Shown: piece after piece, positions 21,669 through 27,258 of the stretch
How the letters are laid out: every line of letters starts with the position of its first letter
Position numbering within the stretch: position 1 is the stretch's first letter
Assembly: GCA_023440705.1 (NCBI GenBank)
Contig: JAEXRP010000106.1
Span: 1 to 27,258 of the forward strand
Length of the DNA: 27,258 nt
Source: Soonwooa sp023440705
Lineage (GTDB): Bacteria; Bacteroidota; Bacteroidia; Flavobacteriales; Weeksellaceae
Reading direction: 5' to 3'
The notes under the pieces: model-generated
What the model saw: only the letters and a program-made list of their open reading frames with translations
Databases searched by the model: none
What the model was told of the DNA's origin: nothing
Translations under genes and position numbers: made by a program

Positions 21669-23135
21669 ATGAAAAAGACTTTACTGTCTCTAGCATTTCT
21701 TTGTGCTACTTTTGCATTTTCCCAAAGCGATTTAGGAAAGATCTCTAACCAACTTCCTGAAAATTATCAGACAACGAAAATCGAAGCACCAGCTTTTTTA
21801 AAAAACTTTCCAACTACCAATTGGATCGACAATGCTGATACAAGTTGGTATAATTCTACAAGTACTAGTTTTCAAATTTCAACCGCTGCAGAATTGGCAG
21901 GTTTGACTAAGTTGGTATTTAATGGCAACGACTTTAGTGGAAAGACGATTACACTAATGCAAGATGTCGATTTGGCTGGTCATCTTTGGGCGCCAATTGG
22001 TTATGGCTATCAAAAGCCTTTCTCAGGAACATTTGAAGGGAATCATAAAACCGTAAAAAATGTTTTAATTAATAGAGAAACTAATGGCGATTTCGTAGGC
22101 TTTTTTGGACAATTTTTAAAAGCAACACTTAAAAACTTAACAGTTGATGGTGTTAAGATTTTTGCAAAAGATACAGTAGGAGGTATGATTGGTAACGTAT
22201 CGACTAATAGTTACGTTGAAAATTGCCACGTGAAAAATGCAGAAATTACAATCACAGGTTACAATGGCGGAGGTTTTAGTGGTGGTATTTTGACAAACAG
22301 TGAAGTTATCAATTGTTCTTCAAGTGCAACTGTTGTGGGTGTTAACCAGATTGGAGGTTTTGTTGGATCGTCTTGGGACAAAACAAAAATCACCAACTGC
22401 TTTAGCGAAGGTAGCGTAAAAGGAGAATATATTATTGGAGGGTTTAACGGTTTTAGCACATTTGCATTTGCGCCGAATCGCGACAACGAAATGATCAACT
22501 GTTACACAAGATCCAACGTGGAAGCTACATCTTTTATGGCTGGTGGATTCTTTGGTTACACACAACAGAATGCTATTCTTAAAAATGTATATTCTGCAGG
22601 AACAGTGACCAATGTGCAGGATAGTGGTGCTTTTATGGGAGCTGTTGGTAGTACAACGATTCAGAATGCACACTTCGATCACACTTTGGCGCCATATGAT
22701 GCTATTGGTAAATTCGATTATGGCGATCCTACAACTTACGATATTACAGCTAAAACAAGTTCGGAAATGAAATCTGAAGCGTTTAAAACTACTTTAAATG
22801 CTGGTGCGGCTACTGAAGTTTGGTCAATCGATCCAAGTGTTAATGACGGATATCCATATCTTAATACAATTACGACATTAGCAGTTAATGACGCGGTTAC
22901 TAATATTGCGGATGTTAAAATTTATCCAACAATAGTAGATAATCAATTGACAATTGTATCGAGTGACAAAGTGTTGTCTTATAATATTATCGATATGTCT
23001 GGCAAATCTGTGAAGCAAATGCTTGCCAAAGAAAATCAAAATTCGGTGGATGTATCACAACTAGGAAAAGGTATTTTTATCATTAATATTAAAACTGAAA
23101 AGGGAACAAAATCTCTTAAGTTTATTAAAAAATAA
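21669..23135 (+). CDS. Secreted GLUG-repeat protein with type IX sorting domain
   Basis: This 488-residue exported protein is probably surface-attached or released, with a suspected adhesive or matrix role. It has a signal peptide (MKKTLLSLAFLCATFAFSQ). About five GLUG-type repeats lie between residues 165 and 325, each a GGxxG turn followed by a strand ending in NCxS/T-x-x-x-V (for example GGFVGSSWDKTKITNCFSEGSV). The C-terminal T9SS sorting domain spans about 415-488 and ends KGTKSLKFIKK. Its first motif reads KIYPTIVDN rather than the usual YPNP. The gene is monocistronic, with a promoter box upstream and a terminator downstream. Homologues usually carry more repeats, so this is a small member. 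Confidence 0.82.
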   Translation: MKKTLLSLAFLCATFAFSQSDLGKISNQLPENYQTTKIEAPAFLKNFPTTNWIDNADTSWYNSTSTSFQISTAAELAGLTKLVFNGNDFSGKTITLMQDVDLAGHLWAPIGYGYQKPFSGTFEGNHKTVKNVLINRETNGDFVGFFGQFLKATLKNLTVDGVKIFAKDTVGGMIGNVSTNSYVENCHVKNAEITITGYNGGGFSGGILTNSEVINCSSSATVVGVNQIGGFVGSSWDKTKITNCFSEGSVKGEYIIGGFNGFSTFAFAPNRDNEMINCYTRSNVEATSFMAGGFFGYTQQNAILKNVYSAGTVTNVQDSGAFMGAVGSTTIQNAHFDHTLAPYDAIGKFDYGDPTTYDITAKTSSEMKSEAFKTTLNAGAATEVWSIDPSVNDGYPYLNTITTLAVNDAVTNIADVKIYPTIVDNQLTIVSSDKVLSYNIIDMSGKSVKQMLAKENQNSVDVSQLGKGIFIINIKTEKGTKSLKFIKK

Positions 23136-23164
23136 ACGCGCTAAAAATAAAAGTAAATGAAAGA

Positions 23165-23196
23165 AAAATGACGGACTCGAAAGAGACCGTCATTTT
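23165..23196. terminator. Two-way terminator between the GLUG gene and gldC
   Basis: A 14-bp stem with one A-A mismatch (AAAATGACGG-A-CTC pairing with GAG-A-CCGTCATTTT) is capped by a GAAA tetraloop closed by C-G, a stable loop type. A/T-run stem ends allow action on both strands. It lies 29 bases after the + strand stop and two bases beyond the end of gldC on the - strand. Confidence 0.88.
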
Positions 23197-23198
23197 GT

Positions 23199-23525
23199 TT
23201 ACATCTTAATTGCTGACTTTACTGCAAATTCTTCTGCGACTTCACCTAGCCATTCTGCAACATCATCTTCGCCAGTTGCACGTTGATAAGTGTGACCTAA
23301 CGACACCAAAATCTGGTGAAAAAACTGCTTCATGTGGTCCACTTGCATATCCTTTGTCCAAAGATCGATACGAAGTGCTTCCTTTGCATTGTCATCCCAA
23401 ACCGAAATCATCGTTGCTTTAGTTTCTTGCGCATTAACGCCACCATCTTCAGCATTCCAAGTCATTTTTTCGGGAACGTGGTTTTCGTCAAGTTCCACAT
23501 TTATAGTTATTTGGGTCTTTCTCAT
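23199..23525 (-). CDS. gldC: Gliding motility protein GldC
   Basis: GldC is a small cytoplasmic protein encoded with gldB in flavobacteria. In Flavobacterium johnsoniae it is not absolutely required but enhances gliding. The 108-residue sequence (starting MRKTQITINVELDENHVPEKM, with WNAEDGG and LRIDLWTKDMQVDHMKQFFHQ) fits the family. It starts 10 bp after gldB, so the two form an operon ending at the terminator 23165-23196. Confidence 0.93.
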   Translation of the reverse strand: MRKTQITINVELDENHVPEKMTWNAEDGGVNAQETKATMISVWDDNAKEALRIDLWTKDMQVDHMKQFFHQILVSLGHTYQRATGEDDVAEWLGEVAEEFAVKSAIKM

Positions 23526-23535
23526 TATATATAAT

Positions 23536-24531
23536 TTATTTAATTTCTTTTGGTTTGTAGCCAGATCCGTTAAAGATATCGGTGGCGTTTTTGTTTAAAA
23601 ATTCAGGGATTTTGACATTTGGATTTTTCGCTAAATATTCTCTACAGATTTGCCATCCCGTCCACACGCCAACTTGTGGCGAACTTTCGTTATCAATTTC
23701 GGTATAGAATTTAGAAAATGGTCCGGGTTGGATAAATCGTCCAGCCAATTCGGGATCAGATTTGAAGAGATAATCGTTTTCTACAAAGTAATTCCAAATG
23801 TTAAATTCGTTTGCAATGTTCCATTCTTCCTGTTCTTTAGTATAATTTATTTTTAAAAAATCAGGCGTTTTGGGTAAGAAAATATCTTGCAAAATCTGGA
23901 TTTTCCCATTGTATACCAATTCATCAATAAATTTTGATTCCGTCGGTTTTCTCGGCACCATTTGTTCAGCAAAAGACATCGACACTTTTGGGACGATATT
24001 ACTAGGATTCATCGATTTTTGAATATACTTATCGATACCGTTGTAAGCTTTGTTATCCATTCCCATAAAAGCCGAAACATCTATGAATAGATAGTTTTCT
24101 TCGGGTTTATAAAAAATAGGTGCCAGCATACTTTCGTAATAAACTGCGGTTGAATACAAGAAAACTTTTGGCGCTTTAAAGCTCGGGAAATACGTTTTAA
24201 TGTGTGAAAAAAGTGCAGCTAAATCTTTATTAAGTTTAGCTTTATCAATTTTCGAAATGGCGTCTTTATAGATTTTTATTTCCTCAGGATCTTTTCTGCG
24301 TTCCACAAAAACATTGTCTGGAACTGTCCCTTGGAACCACGGAAAATCTTTCTTAAAATCTTCCATACTCACATTCGGGTTGTATAACTTTTCCGAAATG
24401 TCCACCAAATCAATTTTCTGTATCGGGTTTTTAACTTCCTGTTCCCATTGCGGTTTTTCAGCCTCTTTTTTACAAGAGTTAAGACCAAACAAACATGTGA
24501 TTATCGATAGACTTACTATAAGTTTTTTCAT
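23536..24531 (-). CDS. gldB: Gliding motility lipoprotein GldB
   Basis: GldB is an essential gliding-motility lipoprotein of Bacteroidota. The 331-residue product has a lipoprotein signal (LFGLNSC, lipidated C20) followed by KKEAEKPQWEQEV and a globular domain. Family features include EDFKKDFPWFQGTVPD, YLFIDVSAFMG, the RKPTESKFIDELVYNGK stretch and GVWTGWQICREYLAKN. Related work links the gliding lipoproteins to T9SS function, which fits the T9SS cargo genes nearby. Many Chryseobacterium relatives keep gldB and gldC without visible gliding, so motility should not be assumed. The 113-bp gap to the divergent GNAT gene shows no exact TAnnTTTG box. Confidence 0.95.
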   Translation of the reverse strand: MKKLIVSLSIITCLFGLNSCKKEAEKPQWEQEVKNPIQKIDLVDISEKLYNPNVSMEDFKKDFPWFQGTVPDNVFVERRKDPEEIKIYKDAISKIDKAKLNKDLAALFSHIKTYFPSFKAPKVFLYSTAVYYESMLAPIFYKPEENYLFIDVSAFMGMDNKAYNGIDKYIQKSMNPSNIVPKVSMSFAEQMVPRKPTESKFIDELVYNGKIQILQDIFLPKTPDFLKINYTKEQEEWNIANEFNIWNYFVENDYLFKSDPELAGRFIQPGPFSKFYTEIDNESSPQVGVWTGWQICREYLAKNPNVKIPEFLNKNATDIFNGSGYKPKEIK

Positions 24532-24644
24532 TTTTTAGATACTTTTGTAAACTTTCTTTTAAAAATCAAATTTTCTCTAAAGTAGGCTAGAAAATAATCT
24601 TTAATTTTACTCAAGAATTTGAAACCACAAAAATAAGAATTTTA

Positions 24645-25175
24645 ATGTTGCTCAACACCTTCGAAACCGAAAGATTAATTTTAAGACCTTTAGAATTGAC
24701 AGACGCCGACAGAATGCACCTTTTGGACCGCGATCCAGAAGTGATGAAATATATTGGGATGCCGACTTTGTCCTCCGTTGAGGAAACTAGAGACGTGATA
24801 GGATATATCCGAAAACAATACGATGATTTTGGCATTGGCAGATTTGCCGTTGTTGAAAAAGAGTCTGGACTGTTAGTGGGTTGGAGTGGTTTAAAATTCA
24901 ATGATTCTGAAGTTAACGGTTTCAAAGATTTTTACGAATTAGGTTATCGTTTTCTTCCCGAAACTTGGGGCAAAGGTTACGCGTCCGAAACTGGAAAAGC
25001 CTTTGTTGATAAGTTTTTTGATGAGATGAAACTTAAAAATCTTTATGCGTACGCACATTCCGAAAATGGCGCTTCCAATCATGTTCTTACCAAATTAGGT
25101 TTTACTAAAACTGGAACTTTTACAGAACCTGATGGCGATTGTTTTTGGTATGAAATGACCTCGAAACCGAATTAA
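24645..25175 (+). CDS. GNAT acetyltransferase, RimJ/RimL-like
   Basis: This 176-residue protein has the FETERLILRPLELTDAD start typical of RimJ/RimL-type N-acetyltransferases. It also has the acetyl-CoA-binding segment ELGYRFLPETWGKGYASETGKAF (motif A with GKGYA) and the C-terminal HSENGASNHVLTKLGFTKTG. These enzymes acetylate protein N-termini or small amines; the target cannot be read from sequence. It opens the + strand cluster with nadE 22 bp downstream, diverging from gldB. Confidence 0.88.
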   Translation: MLLNTFETERLILRPLELTDADRMHLLDRDPEVMKYIGMPTLSSVEETRDVIGYIRKQYDDFGIGRFAVVEKESGLLVGWSGLKFNDSEVNGFKDFYELGYRFLPETWGKGYASETGKAFVDKFFDEMKLKNLYAYAHSENGASNHVLTKLGFTKTGTFTEPDGDCFWYEMTSKPN

Positions 25176-25197
25176 AATTAAAAATAAATTAAATAAA

Positions 25198-25989
25198 ATG
25201 CAATCCGAAAAAATAATTAATCATATTGTTAACTGGCTGAAAGATTACGCACAAAATTCTGGGATGAAAGGCTTTGTCGTTGGCGTTTCTGGCGGCATAG
25301 ATTCTGCCGTTGTGTCGATGTTGGCTGCAAAAACTGGTCTGAAAGTTTTGTTGTTAGAAATGCCAATTCGTCAAAAAGAAGATCAAGTCAATCGAGCGCA
25401 AGATCATATCGAAGATTTAAAATCAAAATTTTCTAATGTTGAAGGTTTTCGCGTGGATTTGACGCCGACCTTTGACACGTTCCAAAAAACGGTTGATGTT
25501 AAAGACCAAGATTTTCCAGCAGAGCAATTAGCTTTAGCCAATTCTCGTTCACGACTTAGGATGTTGACTTTGTATTATTATGGACAAATTCATGGACTTT
25601 TGGTAACAGGAACTGGGAACAAAGTTGAAGATTTTGGTGTCGGATTTTTTACAAAATATGGCGATGGCGGCGTTGATATTTCGCCGATTGCTGACTTGTA
25701 CAAAACACAAATCTATGAGTTAGCGAGACATCTTGACATTATCGAAAGTATTCAAAAAGCGATACCAACGGACGGTCTTTGGGATGTTGAAAGAACCGAC
25801 GAGCAGCAGATTGGTGCGACTTATCCAGAACTGGAGTGGGCGATGGAGCAAGATCAAAGTTTAACACCTGATCATTTTGAAGGAAGACAACGTGAAGTTT
25901 TCGAAAAGTATCAAAAGATGCATCGTGCAACCTTGCACAAGATTAATCCAATCCCAATTTGTGATATTCCAGAGGAGTATAAATCTTAA
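25198..25989 (+). CDS. nadE: NAD synthase, ammonia-dependent
   Basis: NadE amidates nicotinate adenine dinucleotide to NAD using ATP and ammonia, the last step of NAD synthesis. The 263-residue single-domain form lacks the glutamine-hydrolysing N-terminal domain, so it is the ammonia-using type. The ATP pyrophosphatase P-loop SGGIDS is at 31-36, with LANSRSRLRMLTLYYYG and GTGNKVEDFGVGFFTKYGDGGVD as further active-site segments. nadE beside gldB and gldC is a known flavobacterial arrangement. The RNase gene starts 9 bp downstream. Confidence 0.95.
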   Translation: MQSEKIINHIVNWLKDYAQNSGMKGFVVGVSGGIDSAVVSMLAAKTGLKVLLLEMPIRQKEDQVNRAQDHIEDLKSKFSNVEGFRVDLTPTFDTFQKTVDVKDQDFPAEQLALANSRSRLRMLTLYYYGQIHGLLVTGTGNKVEDFGVGFFTKYGDGGVDISPIADLYKTQIYELARHLDIIESIQKAIPTDGLWDVERTDEQQIGATYPELEWAMEQDQSLTPDHFEGRQREVFEKYQKMHRATLHKINPIPICDIPEEYKS

Positions 25990-25998
25990 TTTTTTTTA

Positions 25999-26550
25999 AT
26001 GAATCCAAAGCTTAAAACTTTTTTATTCTTCTTTTTTGGTGCCTTGGCGGGTATTGCGGTGATGTATGTCATCAATCCACCAAAATCTGACAAAGCTGTA
26101 GACACTGAAATTACGACAAATACTAATCGTCAAAATTCTGATTTTAATCAAGAAAAAAATTCAAAAAAAGGAACTGAAAACGATAACAAAAAGTCTTCTA
26201 ATAATTATAGCGGACAATCAATTGATGCACTGACAAAACAATCGGTTGTTGTAGCTTATCTTAAAACGCATCAAAAACTTCCTGATTATTATATCACCAA
26301 AAAAGCAGCAAAATCTTCTGGTTGGGAAGCTAGTAAAGGAAACCTTTGTGATGTTTTGCCAGGAAGAGCCATTGGCGGAGACAAATTCACAAACCGTGAA
26401 AAAAATCTGCCAACGCAAAAAGGACGTAACTATTACGAAGCCGATCTTAACTACAATTGTGGAAGGCGAAATGCTGACAGAGTTGTTTTTAGCAATGATG
26501 GATTAATCTTCGTAACCAACGATCATTACAAAACTTTTCAAGAACAATAG
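25999..26550 (+). CDS. Membrane-anchored barnase-like ribonuclease
   Basis: This 183-residue protein is a guanyl-preferring RNase of the barnase/binase (N1) family. An N-terminal hydrophobic segment (about 7-26, LKTFLFFFFGALAGIAVMYVI) can act as a membrane anchor or uncleaved signal. An Asn/Ser/Lys-rich linker (about 28-72) follows, then the RNase domain (about 83-180). Aligned with barnase without gaps, the catalytic residues are all present: K101 (K27), E147 (E73), R157 (R83), R161 (R87) and H176 (H102). C117 and C154 fall at barnase positions 43 and 80, so a disulfide is plausible and suits an extracytoplasmic location. barstar follows 3 bp downstream, as in toxin/inhibitor pairs. Active enzyme is expected; the target is unknown. 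Confidence 0.92.
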   Translation: MNPKLKTFLFFFFGALAGIAVMYVINPPKSDKAVDTEITTNTNRQNSDFNQEKNSKKGTENDNKKSSNNYSGQSIDALTKQSVVVAYLKTHQKLPDYYITKKAAKSSGWEASKGNLCDVLPGRAIGGDKFTNREKNLPTQKGRNYYEADLNYNCGRRNADRVVFSNDGLIFVTNDHYKTFQEQ

Positions 26551-26553
26551 AAC

Positions 26554-26874
26554 ATGGAAAAAACAATATATATCGACTTTGTAGATTTGGGTGACTATGA
26601 AGATTTTTACGCTCAATTAAAAACTAAACTAACGCTTCCAGATTATTTTGGCGATAATCTAGATGCTTTGTACGACGTTATTTCGGGCGATTTAGAAATG
26701 CCTCTTCATATCGAATTTGTCAACATGACGGTTGATCAATTGGAAACTTTTGAAGATCTTTTGACAACTTTGGAAGATGCGGAAGAAGAGGTTGAAGGCT
26801 TTACGTTTTCATATTATTTGGAGCAATTCGAAGATGACGAAGATGCCGATTCAGAGGACGATTTAACAGATTAA
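26554..26874 (+). CDS. Barstar-family ribonuclease inhibitor
   Basis: This is the cognate inhibitor of the adjacent RNase: barstar binds the RNase active site. The 106-residue protein aligns to barstar over residues 1-90. The binding loop LPDYFGDNLDALYDVISG corresponds to barstar LPEYYGENLDALWDCLTG. D37 matches barstar D35, D41 matches D39, Y31 matches Y29, and W38 is replaced by Y40. It has no cysteine, unlike barstar. An acidic tail (FEDDEDADSEDDLTD) extends beyond the usual end. It has no signal peptide and should be cytoplasmic, protecting the producer from any RNase not exported. The stop lies one base before the next gene. Confidence 0.93.
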   Translation: MEKTIYIDFVDLGDYEDFYAQLKTKLTLPDYFGDNLDALYDVISGDLEMPLHIEFVNMTVDQLETFEDLLTTLEDAEEEVEGFTFSYYLEQFEDDEDADSEDDLTD

Positions 26875-26875
26875 G

Positions 26876-27258
26876 ATGATTAGAAAAGTTGATATAAAAG
26901 ACTTGGATGCTCTGTCAAAATTGTTTGACAGCTATCGAATATTTTATCATAAAAACTCGGATATTGAAGCTGCAAAAAGCTTTTTAACAGAAAGAATAAA
27001 AAATAAAGAATCCGAAATTTTTGTTGCGGAATTCGAAAATAATTTGGTAGGTTTTGTACAATTATTTCCTATTTTTTCGTCCACAAGAATGCAGCGTTAT
27101 TGGTTGCTGAACGATTTATTTGTCGATGAAAATTACAGAGGAAAATCTTATTCTAAAGCTCTACTAGAAGCAGCCAAAGAGCTTTGTCGCGATACAAATG
27201 CTTGTGGAATGTTGCTGGAAACAGGTAAGCAAAACGAAATTGGTAACCAGTTATATCC
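26876..27258 (+). CDS. GNAT acetyltransferase, 3' part cut by window end
   Basis: The first 127 codons of a GNAT-family acetyltransferase are present. The frame starts MIRKVDIKDLDALSKLFDSYR and contains the core strands IFVAEFENNLVGFVQLFPIF and WLLNDLFVDENYRGKSYSKALL, the last being the acetyl-CoA-binding region. It starts one base after the barstar stop, so it is in the same transcript as nadE, the RNase and barstar. The target is unknown. It is truncated only by the window, with no sign of damage. Confidence 0.85.
   Translation, partial: MIRKVDIKDLDALSKLFDSYRIFYHKNSDIEAAKSFLTERIKNKESEIFVAEFENNLVGFVQLFPIFSSTRMQRYWLLNDLFVDENYRGKSYSKALLEAAKELCRDTNACGMLLETGKQNEIGNQLY

Noticed and set aside
22320..22682. 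120-codon - strand frame inside the GLUG gene
   Set aside because: Antisense shadow of repeated Gly/Asn codons. The cysteine-rich translation has no recognisable fold.

Overview
The window looks like a chromosomal stretch from a low-GC member of the Bacteroidota, class Flavobacteriia, most likely a Chryseobacterium-type (Weeksellaceae) genome. The genus is an inference. Four things support the class: a fused lpxC/fabZ gene, gliding genes gldB and gldC, two secreted proteins with type IX secretion (T9SS) C-terminal sorting domains, and repeated TAnnTTTG promoter boxes (often TATCTTTG) in place of E. coli-type -10 boxes. No rRNA, tRNA, CRISPR array, prophage or complete insertion sequence is visible.

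Layout. (1) 1-388 is a GC-rich edge (1-60) followed by an AT-rich leader. (2) 389-6151 on the + strand is an envelope and core-metabolism block: lpxD, lpxC/fabZ, lpxA, efp, a second LpxD-like acyltransferase and sucD, followed by a small outer-membrane beta-barrel gene. It ends at a strong two-way terminator. (3) 6921-12594 on the - strand holds an M1 aminopeptidase, a DUF2306 membrane protein, thyA, and a CCA tRNA nucleotidyltransferase. (4) 12595-13021 has no recognised gene but is dense in structure: an imperfect inverted repeat, an operator-like TTGACA/TGTCAA cluster, a possible 29-codon ORF, a textbook + strand terminator, and a separate perfect 35-bp palindrome. (5) 13022-16229 contains a T9SS-exported M23 peptidase facing a membrane-anchored AraC-family regulator and tsaC. 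(6) 16512-20242 is a TonB-dependent receptor and surface lipoprotein pair. (7) 20379-23135 holds a cystathionine gamma-synthase/lyase (- strand) and a GLUG-repeat T9SS cargo protein (+ strand). (8) 23199-24531 is gldB-gldC (- strand). (9) 24645 to the right edge is a tight + strand unit: GNAT, nadE, a membrane-anchored barnase-like RNase, barstar, and a second GNAT cut by the window end.

How they work together. The first block makes lipid A (LpxA, LpxC, LpxD) and couples it to fatty-acid synthesis (FabZ). The T9SS cargo proteins depend on the machinery to which GldB and related lipoproteins are linked. The receptor/lipoprotein pair is a self-contained outer-membrane uptake module of unknown substrate. 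The most distinctive items are: the barnase/barstar pair, whose RNase carries a cysteine pair at the barnase 43/80 positions; the apparently orphan + strand transcription unit at about 12.72-12.95 kb; the LpxD paralogue that lacks the second conserved histidine; and the -7 boxes almost touching the lpxD and lpxC start codons, which predict leaderless mRNAs.
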